This document shows positions 10,801 to 22,200 of a stretch of DNA of 64,000 nucleotides, piece after piece. Below the pieces are notes generated by a model that did not search any database, had not been told where the DNA came from, and was given only the letters and a program-made list of their open reading frames with translations. Where the stretch lies: contig CM037857.1 of the NCBI GenBank assembly GCA_021292105.1, forward strand, positions 36,587,932 through 36,651,931, read 5' to 3'. Both the position numbers and the translations under genes were made by a program. The stretch's first letter is position 1. Every line of letters begins with the position of its first letter. This DNA is from Anadara kagoshimensis. Taxonomy: Eukaryota; Mollusca; Bivalvia; Arcoida; Arcidae.

Positions 10801-13800
10801 CCAGTGATGGGTCTGGTAAGTATAATCAGTTATACAACATCCAGTGATGGGTCTGGTAAGTATTATCAGTTATACAACATCCAGTTATGGGTCTGGTAAG
10901 TATTATCAGTTATACAACATCCAGTGATGGGTCTGGTAAGTATAATCAGTTATACAACATCCAGTGATGGGTCTGGTAAGTATAATCAGTTATACAACAT
11001 CCAGTTATGGGCTGGTAAGTATAATCAGTTATACAACATCCAGTTATGGGTCTGGTAAGTATAATCAGTATACAACATCCAGTTATGGGTCTGGTAAGTA
11101 TAATCAGTTATACAACATCCAGTGATGGGTCTGGTAAGTATAATCAGTTATACAACATCCAGTGATGGGTCTGGTAAGTATAATCAGTTATACAACATCC
11201 AGTGATGGGTCTGGTAAGTATAATCAGTTATACAACATCCAGTTATGGGTCTAGCAAGTATCATTATAGTGAAAAAAAAATTTTTCAAGGAAGACCATGA
11301 ACATATGACTTGACTTATTTCAGTCTGTCTGTGAGGAGAATTGGGTCGTTTACAAGTTTTCTCCATTTTCCCCTGTTTGTCGCTACTTTTGTTGCCTCAG
11401 TCCATAAATTGCTCTTTTCATTCTCTTTTGATGGTTCTTCTCTAAGTCTATTGGGGTTGTCCTCTTTTCCTCTTCCCCTCTGGTGTCCAGGTAAGTGTCA
11501 TTTTTGTACTGTTGTTTCAAATTATCAAATTGCAACTCAGCATTTCCACCTTCCATTGACATACGACCTTGTGTTATTGGAATTAAAAATTACCTATGCC
11601 TGAAAATTGAAGTTAAAATTAGCCACATTTCTGTAAGCTAGCTAGGTCATGGTATATTTCATTTCAAAATCACAGAAAAGTTACAATTGATATGATTTTA
11701 AACATTTTAACAAAAATTATCTACATTACAGCTCTTGTGAATAGTGTGAATTGAGAATGACTGAAGCATTCCTTATGTAATGTATCAAATTAATCAGCAG
11801 TGTTTTCAATCATAGCAGATTAATGATTTTCTCTAGGTACTTTCAGTACTTTGATTTTTTTTTTACAAAACCAATGGCTCTTTTCTGGCCTGTCAAAGGC
11901 ATAATGTAATGTGTCTTGAAGACATATCAAAATTAAGATACCATTTCTCAACACTATAATCAATAAGCCATCCTTTATACCACTCGGCCATTAGACCCCA
12001 CTCCTATTAGTAAATTACAAAAACTATAGTTCAGTTAGACAGGTTTTTCGTTTTCACATATTGCACTGTATATCAGATGTATCCATATATGTATTTCTAG
12101 ATCAATATCCTCAACACACATTTTTCATTAAGTCATGAAGCCAGGGAGAAGTCAGTAGTTCAGATATGGAGATACATTCAGAGGCTAACAGGACCAGTCA
12201 TTTTTCTTGGAGATCTAAATGCAGAACCACAAGAAAAGGCCATCAGGTAATTAATATGCTGTAGATAATTTTTCACAAGTAGAAAACTGTTATCGCCATT
12301 GAGGATTAATCGACAAGTGTGAGAGTAGTTGAGGTTTGCTCACTGGATATAAATCTAAAATGTATTTTAAGAAGCTTACCAAAGCGTTGTGACTTAAGGT
12401 AGCGACGGACAGCGGTCGTGATTTTTTAACAATATGTTGATTAAAAGATCAAAGTCGGGAAACGGAGCGAACTTGATTCGGATAACGATCACGCGACTTG
12501 AAATCCTACTGAAACTAATGAATGTTTCTAGTTCACTGACTTAAAAAGAACAACAAAGATGGGAATACTACTCACGTGAGACTTTTTTCCAAATAAATAG
12601 CGGATTTACAAATAAATAAAATAAATCCAAATGTCCGATTGGAGCGTACATTATCCTACTTCTAAAATCGTCCGAGAGAAAAGAACCTTCACTCTGTCTC
12701 CGACATTGTAGTCTTACTACGGTAGCCTAATAACTATGCAATTGAGAAAAAATCCATGTAGAAACATTGTCATCAGCTACTGCTGTGTTTATGACAGATC
12801 TTGAAGGATCTTCCTGCTTGCAATGAGTGAATGAGATTCAAGTTGTTGATATGTCAATCGGCAAGATTGATCAGAAGCATGTTTTTGGAGCACATATATA
12901 TGGTATAACAAAAAACTTTTCTTACAAAAACATCTTTTCTGACATCACATTTGTCACTTCGTCGTAAATCCAAAAGAATGTCTCAAATATCCGACTGCAG
13001 GGCGGTCATTGTTTTGAATAAACCCGTGTTGACAACTTCAGAGTGACGTAACGAAATGTATACATTTGTGAAGTACTTGGCGGGGGCACATTTGGGGTGC
13101 TTGACTGATTAAATAATATTTAAAATACTTTATGTAATGTTTCAAAGTTAAATTTGATACTGCTTTTATTGAACTGAATAAATACATTGTGTTATGCTAT
13201 TTTTATCTTTTTTTACAGTGAAAGCTCCCTAAACCGACACTCTCTAAACCGGACAACTCTATATTCCGGACAAAATATTTGGTCCCGAATTTATCCTTCT
13301 TTATTTCAATTACAAGAACCTCTCTAAACTAGACACTCTCTATTCCGGACACCGGACAAACGTTTTAGTCCCAAGTTGCTTATATCCTTAAAATTGAACC
13401 TCTCTAAACCGGACAACATTTTGATTTTTTTAATTACTTGTTTTTTTCCTTTTTAATATATTGCTATAAAATTTATTCAATTATGAACACTTAAAAATCA
13501 CAAGTTTATTTTTAAAATTATTTTTTATTCTCATTTAAAACATTTGGTATGAATTCAATTATTTATTTATTATTAAATATTTTTCATCTAAATATATATA
13601 TATATTTATATTCTTTCTTTTGTGATTATTCTTTATAATCTAAATTTGTTTATTAATTTATTTATTAATTGACACAATAAATTAAGATAAGCACTTCTGT
13701 ACAATCTTATCTTTTTATCTATAGTTGCTACAGTTGTTTTGTTAATTATTATCCAGTGACACCTTATGTATAAAAGGGACTGGAAAAGTGTCAACACTAT

Positions 13801-16800
13801 TGTTGTCCTGTTAGGGATTAATAAAGGTAGTATGTTTGCCTTGAGTACCCTAATTAGAATTCTCTTAAGAAAGTGAATTAAAGGCGATTTAAAACCAATT
13901 AGTGCTTTTACATATAGCATATCCTATAATGAGATGTGTACCTAACAGTTGTTGATTGTGGCTTCTCTGACATGTATTACATCTTTCTAGATTTATTTAG
14001 TTAAGGGGATATAAGCAAGGTTAAAAATTCAAAACCTCTCTAAACTGGACACCTCCCTAAACCGGACAAAATATATGGTCCGGAGCTTGTCCGGTTTAGA
14101 GAGGTTTTACTGTATTATATTTACATAGATATTTATCGGCTTTTTGTGATATTATTGATACTACATCAGACCTCCTTGCAGTGTTCATTCATTAAAATCC
14201 CGAAAATTTAAAACAAGTGATCATGTATTTATTTATTTATTCAAACTAATCAATGCGCCAGGTCTGAGTTGTCCAAAGTCTGATAAAGATGTACAAGAAC
14301 TGATAATTATTAAATGAATGAAATGCGGTAACTTTGGTAACTTTGATAAACAAAAACATAAGGAGTCTTTCACGTCAATGTAGGCAAGTTCACGTCGCCT
14401 CAGTAGGAAAATATTACGTTCCAAATTGGAAAACGGTTCAAATACTATCCATCCCGGATTTCCCAATTTTTGCACGTTTTCCGTCACAATAAAGACATTT
14501 ACTCAAAAGTTAATCCACAAAAGTATCTTCATTTTCAGATATGATATGCATCTCTATGTGTTCTTTAAAATACACCTTTTTGAAAAAAGTTTATAGTTAA
14601 AAAAAATTTAATGCACATTTTAGAGGGTATAATTGCATCAAAATTTTGCATTTTTTAATGAAAATTTTCTATTCAACTACCATTTAATTCTGTTACAGGC
14701 AACAAATAATTATAATTGATGAGTTTATTTAAAACCCCCTTCATCAGACTTAATTTAAACAAAACTTACATATTTTATCAAGTATTTGCATAAAGTTATA
14801 AGTGTTTATATCAAGTGTCTGCACAACTGTTAGAACAAGACAGGGGAGACAACTTTCAAGGGGAATAACTCTTTTTTTAACTCACAAAGTAGACTTGAAT
14901 GTTTGATATATGATACAGGATATAATTATCTACATGTATGCAAAAAATTATAAAAATCTATAGTTGAATTATTTTCCATGGCTCTGTCTGTAGCCTCCTT
15001 AAGAGGTCATTTTAATGTTATGAGGTCACTTAGGAAAGTCACCTTTGGAGATCAGTTTGAGTTCAAGTTAAATCACCATATATAACTTTTGTAACTAGCC
15101 TTGTGGCTTACCAGGTTGTTTCCCAGAAAACTTTCTGTGAATAAAGACCAGTTTATCACCTGGTTAATTTCAAGTTTTTAGCTCAACTGAGCCATAGGCT
15201 CAGATGAGCTATTGCCATCTATCTTCGTGTGTTGTGTGTCGTGTGTCGTGTGTAAACTTTTCACATTTTTTTCAACTCCTCCAAAACTACAATGTCAAAT
15301 TGGATGATATATGGCAGTAATGATGGCAAAGTGAGGGCTTTCAGATTAGGATTATGTCGCCTTGGGGCCCCATAAAGGGAAAAATTGTTAAATCTTTAAA
15401 AATCATCTTCTCTGAACTTACAAGAGATATAGCTTAGATATTTCATGTAATACATACTTAGGACACCTAGTTTCAGATTTGCACAAATCGTAACTGTAGG
15501 GGCCAAAATAAGGAAATGGCAAGGAACTTAAGGGGAAAATTGCTAAAATTAATGTATTTGTCAATATACATGTATCATGAAAACTATAAACTTTTTGTAT
15601 AGGCATGTATATTAGAATATTGTAGGCATTTGCACAACAATCATTTTGATATATGAATGAAGGTCATAGGTTCAAAGGTCAAGGTCATAGATGCAAAGGA
15701 TTACTGAAATGGTTAATTATTTCAAAAACTATAAACTTTTTGTATAGGCATGTATATTGGAATATTGTAGACATTGGCACAACATGAATGAAGTCATAGG
15801 TTCATAGGTCAAGGTCATTATCTCAAAAACTATCAACTTTTTGTATAAGCTTGTATATTAGAATATAGGTTTAAAGGTCAAGGTCATAGATGTGAACAAA
15901 TTCTTATATAGTTAATTATTTGAAAAACTACATTAATTAATGTCATTGACCATTGAGATATGTACTCAGCCTTAGGTGAACGTTAAGGCCCATTGGCCTC
16001 TTGTTAATACTCATTTTTCATCTTGATGATTACCGGTAATAAAATTCATGCATCTTACTTTAGAATATACTGTAAACGTATTTATTTTTGTGTTGTACAA
16101 ATTTTCAATTATGTCCACAGTTGTTTGTATTGCGGGAAAATTAATACAGAGTGAAAATTATATTATGCGTAATGTGTTATAGTGCATGTTTAAAAAAAAT
16201 GTGAAAATTTAACTATGCTGAAATGTCTAAATTTCACATACCTTGAAAATAAATACACGCGAAATTAAATATGTTTACAGTATGTTACAGCATAGTTGAT
16301 TCACTGAATGTGTCATACACACCAATAGACTACTTATTTCAGTATATATTTACCATTTACAGATTTCTTAGAGGTGAAATTTCCATAGACAATCAATACA
16401 CACATGGAATCAGAGACATGTGGTCTTTTTACCATGGTGATGCTGAGATAGGTCAAACTTACAATGCATTAGAAGACACCCTAAAGAAAAGGGTGAGTTT
16501 AATAACAGAATGTGGTACATTGCTTAATAATTTGAGTGGCTTAAAATAAATTTCAGCTCAACTGACTTTATCTGGCAGAGCCATGCAGTGAAGTGTTTGG
16601 CCATAAAACTGTAAACTTTTCATGTGAAACCTCTGTACAAAATAGAAGTAAATTTGATCCTAGCGTGTTGGTGCAGTTAAAAATTGTGTCGGACATAAAT
16701 CTAAATCCTTGATGGCAGATGTAGTACTACAAATACAAAAATCAAATATATAACCGTTACAGTTTTGTATACTTAACCAATTTACCATAATCCCTCTAAA

Positions 16801-17841
16801 GTTTTCAGCTTTTCTACAAATTCTGACACCACATGTATTGAATTTCATAAATGTTTAAACATAAACGTTTAAATTTCATTAATTTTAAAAAATTTTGTAT
16901 TTCTGAATGTCAATTTTCAGTCTCCAAATTTTTAACACAATTTCCTGGAACCGACCTGGAGCATGTGACACAGCATAATAAAGATTAAAAAAAAAAGATA
17001 CAATGTTGTTTGTTTCAATTGGTTATTTCTGGATGGACCATTAAATGACAAGTTATGTAACATGTAATTACCGGTATGTTTTTATAATGTAAGGTTTTTA
17101 CTGATTTATTTTTAGATTGATTATATTTTCATGAGGAACATAAAACATGTGAAGCTTGTGAACATTTCTGTCATTGATGATGGAACTAGGGGGTATGTAT
17201 ACATTTACCAGTAATATCCTCATTGATATTACAACTTTATATATAGGGTGTATATTGTATACACAGTCTTACCGTATATAGACTCAGTTTATCTTTTAAA
17301 ATTTCAACATCAATTTGTACTGGTATACTCAAAAGTTGTTATTAAAGTCAGTACACTTTCTCTATCAATACTTCAAATTGAAAAATATTAAACACTCTGG
17401 ATACTGGATCAAACCTATACTCCTGTGTACATCAAGTTTTCAAAGCTTCGTCTTACATGATTGTGTAACTGGAAAGGGGAAATATGCAGTGGCCAAACCG
17501 GGATTCAAACCCCTTCCCAATACTAGCGGATGCTCTACCCACTGAGTTACCCAGCCACCTATCAAGCCTCGTCCGCCACAATTGTATACCCAGACATTGG
17601 ATGTTAGACATTCAGTTCAGCACATTAAGTTAAGTTATTTGGCGCCATTTTTGTTAGTTTTCTATTATGATCATTATTGTTGTACCTGAAAATCCCAAAG
17701 TCACTCTTGACTTAATAAAACTTACAGGTCATCTTAAAGATAAATACCGGTAGCTAGAATTTATGAATTTTTTAAATTATTTTCAGATTAAAGGCAGCTT
17801 CAGATCATGTACCCTTGTTGGCAAAGTTTGGTGTTTCTTGA
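4885..17841 (+). CDS. Endonuclease/exonuclease/phosphatase (EEP) superfamily protein, 5' end missing
   Basis: Ten exons: 4885-4962, 6206-6304, 7351-7903, 8532-8653, 9420-9538, 10338-10413, 12101-12246, 16363-16492, 17116-17192 and 17787-17841 (TGA), about 480 residues. The catalytic fold starts at the end of exon 3 with MSYNVWN (metal-binding Asn), followed by FQEVR (Glu), INILNTHFS, FLGDLNAEP (Asp/Asn), KRIDYIF and the terminal SDHVPL (Asp-His). These are the signature motifs of metal-dependent phosphodiesterases such as DNase I, sphingomyelinases and inositol phosphatases; the substrate cannot be assigned. The N-terminal 240 or so residues are not recognised. Phases agree across exons 1-3 and from exon 5 to the stop. 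The joins 3/4 and 4/5 are each off by one base with the visible GT-AG sites, so an indel or a misplaced boundary is likely. The first exon with its ATG is not identified. The exon 6 donor is embedded in a 40-bp tandem array. Confidence 0.85.
5408..5580. repeat. SINE-like body fragment
   Basis: Contains GAAACCAGAGTACCAGGAG, GGCAATTGACTAGATAAAC and a tail with GTTAGACCAGTTGG. It matches parts of the stretches at 420-565, 37620-37800 and 39000-39180. It lies in EEP intron 1 and appears to be an old tRNA-SINE remnant. Confidence 0.45.
5881..5923. repeat. C-rich simple repeat
   Basis: A run of C with scattered A, preceded by TCTCTC, inside EEP intron 1. Its minus-strand translation is only low-complexity glycine and is not a gene. 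Confidence 0.8.
6540..6850. repeat. Fragment of a hairpin/CTTGTT repeat family
   Basis: Shows CTCCTCTGAAACCTCTGAC, AACCAAATTTGGTG and AAGATGGCCATTG, phrases shared with the longer repeat at 25738-26857. No clear ends. It lies in EEP intron 2. Confidence 0.45.
8808..9062 (+). repeat. 51-bp minisatellite, five copies
   Basis: Five nearly identical 51-bp units (starting TGGTAAAGTTACCAGTGGGT) in EEP intron 4. As 51 is a multiple of three, the array reads open as a 17-residue period, but it has no start context, splice site or conservation that would make it coding. GGTAAAGTTACC in each unit is a short palindrome. Confidence 0.9.
9773..10031 (+). mobile_element. Non-autonomous repeat, ACCCCC-hairpin family (copy 1)
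   Basis: Starts with a short hairpin (AACCCCCGAAAACTA then GGGGTATATAGGAATCACC) and ends near GAGACAGTTCTAGTT. Inside it carries ATGTGTGTCATGACCTTGAA and AAGGTCATAGG. Same family as 49365-49630, 61651-61886 and 63011-63620. No coding sequence. It lies in EEP intron 5. Confidence 0.6.
10387..11262 (+). repeat. 40-bp tandem array of an exon end plus its splice donor, 22 copies
   Basis: The first unit is the last part of EEP exon 6 plus its donor (CTA|GTAAGT at 10414). Units of 40 bp then repeat to 11262, each with TTATACAACATCCAG, a TGATGGG or TTATGGG variant, CTG|GTAAGTA and TAATCAG. Twenty later units keep a GTAAGT; the last has GCAAGT. Unit-to-unit identity is very high, which indicates recent expansion. 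Confidence 0.95.
12400..13215. other. CpG-richer block of unknown nature in EEP intron 7
   Basis: Visibly richer in CG dinucleotides (GCGACGGACAGCGGTCGTG, CGTCCGAGAG, ACGCGACTTG) than the surrounding intron. No supported open frame. It may be one unit with 14113-14520, split by the Tigger-like insertion. It could be an old inserted element or an internal promoter. Confidence 0.35.
13216..14112. mobile_element. Tigger/pogo-like non-autonomous DNA transposon
   Basis: An 897-bp element flanked by TA. The left end reads CAGTGAAAGCTCCCTAAACC, and the reverse complement of the right end reads CAGTAAAACCTCTCTAAACC. Both ends carry several CTCTCTAAACCGGACA-like subterminal repeats. This terminal style is typical of pogo/Tigger elements. 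The middle is AT-rich and shows no transposase. It lies in EEP intron 7. Confidence 0.8.
14113..14520. other. CpG-richer block with an 84-codon minus-strand open frame
   Basis: Contains a minus-strand frame from 14487 to 14233 (begins MTENVQKLGNPGWIVFEPF) that I do not recognise. Base content resembles 12400-13215 on the other side of the Tigger-like insertion. No splice or promoter evidence supports a gene; a chance frame or a remnant is possible. Confidence 0.3.
15180..16005 (+). mobile_element. Pearl/HINE-like non-autonomous repeat (copy 1)
   Basis: Starts with a hairpin (AGCTCAACTGAGCC, ATA, GGCTCAGATGAGCT) after a T run and ends GGCCCATTGGCCTCTTGTT. The inside has degenerate units with AACTATAAACTTTTTGTATA and TTCAAAGGTCAAGGTCATAG. 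A 5' stem-loop, a 3' stem-loop close to the end, internal tandem cores and insertion after T recall the bivalve pearl elements and Helentron-derived HINEs; that link is an inference. It lies in EEP intron 7. Confidence 0.65.
16070..16280. mobile_element. MITE with CTGTAAA termini (copy 2)
   Basis: A 211-bp TA-flanked copy of the element at 1542-1750, with ends CTGTAAACGTATTTATTTT and AAATATGTTTACAG. It ends about 80 bases before the EEP exon 8 acceptor. Confidence 0.7.
17490..17562 (-). mobile_element. tRNA-derived SINE head, minus strand
   Basis: On the minus strand GTAACTCAGTGGGTAGAGCA resembles a Pol III A box and GGTTTGAATCCC a B box. There is no acceptor-stem pairing, so it is a SINE head and not a tRNA gene. 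It lies in EEP intron 9. Confidence 0.6.
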
Positions 17842-18594
17842 ACAACACAAAAATGGAACATGACATGAAATCAGACATGGTGAAAACTTGATTACAGATT
17901 ACTTACCTTCTCGTTGCCTAGGTTCAAAACCAACTGGTGCAGATCAGAGTGTGAGAAAGTTTGTCAATTAGCTGTCTCCAACTTCCTAGCACTGATAATG
18001 ACAATCTTGAAAGAAGCTTGATTAGGGTCTAATGCATCACTACTTCACTCCAAAAGCTGAAAATGTATTGGACTTTAAATTTTACTTTTACTTTTTGAAA
18101 GGATGACAAAAATAGCTGATTAATTATTTCATGTTAACCACAGGATTTGAGTTATCAACTTGAAAGGCTGATAGGAAACAGTTAATTACCGTACTACAAG
18201 TGGCAGATGTAGGAAGCTAGACAAGAAGTGTTTACCCTTCCAGAGCATCTGGTTTCATTTCCCTGGTGGAAGTTCACATGTTTGACTTAATGTACCCATT
18301 TTCAAAGTTTTTACTTTGTTTTAGGATTATAAAATGGACATGGACCAGTAGGTACTCCCTGTTTAGCTTAGCTACACCTGCCAGGTGTGAAATCAAATTG
18401 AGAATGTAAGGATTATGGTACTTATGGACATTAAATATATCCAGAATAATTTTGAATATGTAGACAGTAACAATATGGTGATGACGACCTGACTGACCAT
18501 AAATTTTTTTTAGGGCAATGTGCAATTATTGCTTATTCAGTTGGCTTTATTTTCACTTATATTTGATTTTGTATGATAGATACTGGTAAACAAC
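17842..18594. other. 3' flank of the EEP gene
   Basis: No gene seen. The segment about 18237-18285 is the reverse complement of about 62060-62110 (CCTGGTGGAAGTTCAC). The part about 18350-18410 (TGTTTAGCTTAGCTACACC) matches 62110-62160 in the same orientation, so both places hold pieces of one rearranged repeat family. Confidence 0.45.
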
Positions 18595-18610
18595 AATGAC
18601 CTGCCCCCTT

Positions 18611-18887
18611 GACCTTTCATTAGGAATATTCATATGCGATGATCCGTCCCGTACATGAGTACCATTAGAATTTGAAGTTAATAATAAGCAAGTCATATTT
18701 CTGACGATTTAGAGGAACCAGTAAAAGTGGTGGTTACAGGCAGGTGTTCCTTATATACAGGTTCAAATAATATGAATACAGAACAATTGGGATAAAATTC
18801 TACTGGCCTTTATAAGCAGGTGGCCCTTATATAGAGGTGGTCTTTAAGTCAGGTTGAACTGTTAATATTTAAATTAAAGGTCAAGTA
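18611..18887. mobile_element. MITE with TTGACCTTT ends, split by a nested MITE (copy 1)
   Basis: Left end TTGACCTTTCATTAGGAATA and right end TTTAAATTAAAGGTCAA are inverted. A related, unsplit copy lies near 39608-39793. The insertion at 18719-18861 interrupts it. Confidence 0.55.
18719..18861 (-). mobile_element. Tigger-like MITE nested in another MITE (copy 1)
   Basis: Read on the minus strand it begins CAGTTCAACCTGACTTAAAG and contains CTATATAAGGGCCACCTGC and ATCCCAATTGTTCT. The copy at 36872-37053 shares these phrases. CAGT termini suggest a pogo/Tigger relative. Confidence 0.6.
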
Positions 18888-19245
18888 GACAGGTCAATGT
18901 TGTTTGCCTATAACAGTTATTAATTGTACATTCCACAAAACAAAACTTTTATTATTTCAGATAAACATTCCAGAAAAACTTTTGTTTATATTATGTACAG
19001 TTATGATACCGGGTAATAAAAATTTATTTTACAACATGTTATATCATAAACAGATATATATATACAGGCCCGTAGGCAGGTATTTTAGAAAGGGGGTGCG
19101 AATTTGAAGAATGTTGTTACACGCACCAACGGCGCGGTTGCGCACCGCAGGTGCGCCTTACTAGGGGGGTTGGGGGCATGCCCCCCCAGAAATTTTTTGA
19201 AAAAGAAACGCAAAATGGTGCATTTTGGAGTATTTTAATGAACAA

Positions 19246-22200
19246 TTAGTAGTCAAATATGATGTTTTGAAGTTCCATTTTTCTTGGGTGTTTTTTGGCG
19301 AATACATCAACAACCTTATCGAGAACAACTAGTTTTGCATAGTGAATGTGCATCAAAGCAAGGCCGGTTAATCTATTTTCGGTCATAGATGCCCTCATGT
19401 ATGTTCTTAGCCTTTTGAGTGAACTTGCCCCTCGTTCACAAGAACAGCTTGTGATAGGTAGAGTACATGCTATTTGTAACAGAACATATATGTTTGGAAA
19501 CCGGTCCTTATCACAAATCTTCAATGCATCAATGAGAGTTGAGGGAGTGTTTTTAGTTTCAACGCATTTCTGTTTCCAAAGAATAAGTTCTGTTCCAAAT
19601 GTTTCTACAGATGGAAGATCGTCACCATACATCTCTATCGCTTCATCAAGGTTAGAATCAACTTTGGTCTTGATAACTGATGGAACAAGTCCTATTAGTA
19701 ATGAACTCTTGACCGAAAACTCTGAAATAATAATAAATACCTGTTATAAAGTGAATTACATATACATAAAATTGGTCGAAAAGTGAATGGCCACAATATA
19801 TGAAACACACTGAATTTATATTGTTTCCAATATAGAATTTAGTGTTTTAAATGAAACTTTAATTTTCACCTCAATTTGAAATAGGAATATTACTAAACAT
19901 CTGTTACCAAATACTAGTAACTCATACTAATATTTTCAGAAAGATAATATACTTATATCCTGATTACCTGAAAATCTTTCCTTTAATTCCATTTTTATAT
20001 GGTCAACAAATGGTACAGCTACATTTCTTTGGTAATATTGAAGAACCTGATGATGACATGGTTGTTTTTCACAAATCTCACAGTTTTCAACAGGGGTATT
20101 GGACCTATGCTCTTGTCTTTTGGCAATCCTTGGCAAAGTAGGTGTTTCACCAACCTGAAAAGGTAACATCAAAGTAATAACAATAAGGAACTCCAAATGT
20201 TTATCCACTATGATATTATGCTGCAGATTAATATAGTTCAATTCGTTGATATTTTAGGTATTTAATTTTGCAATTACAATAAAGAGATTTTGAATGAGCA
20301 AAACATTTCTCTTTCATCAACATATTTTCTATTTACAATTCTATAATTAATATTTTGTGAGATTTTATATTAAAAATCCTTGTTAGAAATTCACAGATGC
20401 CAAATAAACAGTTAACAATTGTTAATTCTTCAGTGTTTTTAGATTCCTCACAAAAAGAGTGAAGTGATTATATGTTAATCCCCATTAGGATAACATGTGT
20501 TGTCAAGAAATTCAGTTAAAAAACTTTGATTCCAAACTTTAGCATGTGGTATGGAATGACACAAAGAGTAAGTGAAGGATGAGCGTTTTTGCTATATAAC
20601 CAGATAGCTTTTTACCTTTTCAGCCATCCTTACTGCTTGATCAAACCAATTCTGAAATAGTGGGTTGAAATTCTCCCTCATTGTGACATAGTCTTCTTGC
20701 ACTTTACTTATCTGAAATAAACCGTTCCAAATGAATTAGGTTTTGCTGAGATAACATCGTGATACAAAGAATATATACTCACTGCAAATCAAAGTGAAAT
20801 TGATCAAAAAGATCTTAATGAGTTCTCCAAAACATATATTAAATTATAGACCAAAAACCTTTATCCTAAGGTTTGATTTGAGGTATCCATCTAGTGAAGA
20901 GTATCGTACTGTCATACCTTTCTATGTTCCTTTTGTTGTTATTTTTTTAAATTAGCATTTGTGACCGCCATATTTGAGTGGCAATGTCATATATTCAAAA
21001 CAAATCCATTAGGTCCTTAATTATGATTTAATGTGCTTACAGCAAAGAACAAAAAAGAAATTCATGGCGTAGTCTACACATAATAGTTCGTTTTATATTC
21101 ATTAGTTATAAGATTTTTTGTAAATTGAAAATACAATGTGCGAATATGTAACTTACTTTCTGAATTGCACCCAAAATATCCAACTCTTTTTCTTGAAGAC
21201 TCTTCGTTATCTCATCTAGTCTTGCCAGGGTCATGTATAATATCAAAAAATTGATAATAAAATCAAAAGATGTTATACTTTGAAGCAGTCCTGACGCATC
21301 TTTTTTGGAATCATTGTTCCAGTCCTTGAATAGTTCCATCTGATTTAAATCTTCATGCATTCCATATGCAATGACTTCAAACGCCTTAACCATATAAACA
21401 TAGGCTTGATAAAAATGCTTATACGATTCATGGCGAACAGCCCATCTGGTGACACACAAATTCAACAATGGTTTTCTCTTGTTAGTATCAGGTATATCTC
21501 TTAAGATTATTGCTTTCAATAGGCCTTCTCTCTTTGGACTGTTATTAAAAAATAAACATACTGCTTTCATTTTGTCAATGACATTCCTAATTGATGGCAG
21601 TTTACATGAATGGACGATGACCAAGTTTAGTACATGGCTACAGCAATGAGTGTATGTTGCAAGGGGAGCATGCTTTCTTATAATTTTTTGTACCCCTATA
21701 GATTCACTTGACATGTTAGGTGCACCGTCATATGACTGACCTCTCATATTCCGGACTTGAATATTCATTGCCTCCAAACCTGCTAGTATTTTTCCAGCGA
21801 TATGTTCTCCAGTTATCCTTTCCAGCATAATAAACTCTAAAAATTCCTCTCTAATATTTTGGTTTTCATCCAGAAATCGAATGCACAGTGGAAGGATTTC
21901 CTTGTTGTGAGATTCGACTTCATCCGCCATTATTGCATAATATTTTGCTTTTTGTATTTCATCAATAATATTCTGCTTGATCATTGACCCTATTATTGAT
22001 ATAAGTTCGTTTTGTATGGATGGTGACAAATATGTGCTATTTTTGGCTGTAGGATGTTCCAAATGTTTTTTTAAAAGTGCGTCCGATTCACTTAAAACTT
22101 TCAGCAAAGCTAAAAAGTTACCAGGATTCTTTGAAGAATCTTTTATATTTTCAATGTCTCCTCTTAATGCTATGTTTTGTCTTCCACAAAACAAAATCGT

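Noticed and set aside
10387-11262. CRISPR-like array
   Set aside because: There is no unique spacer between units; it is a head-to-tail 40-bp minisatellite in an animal intron.
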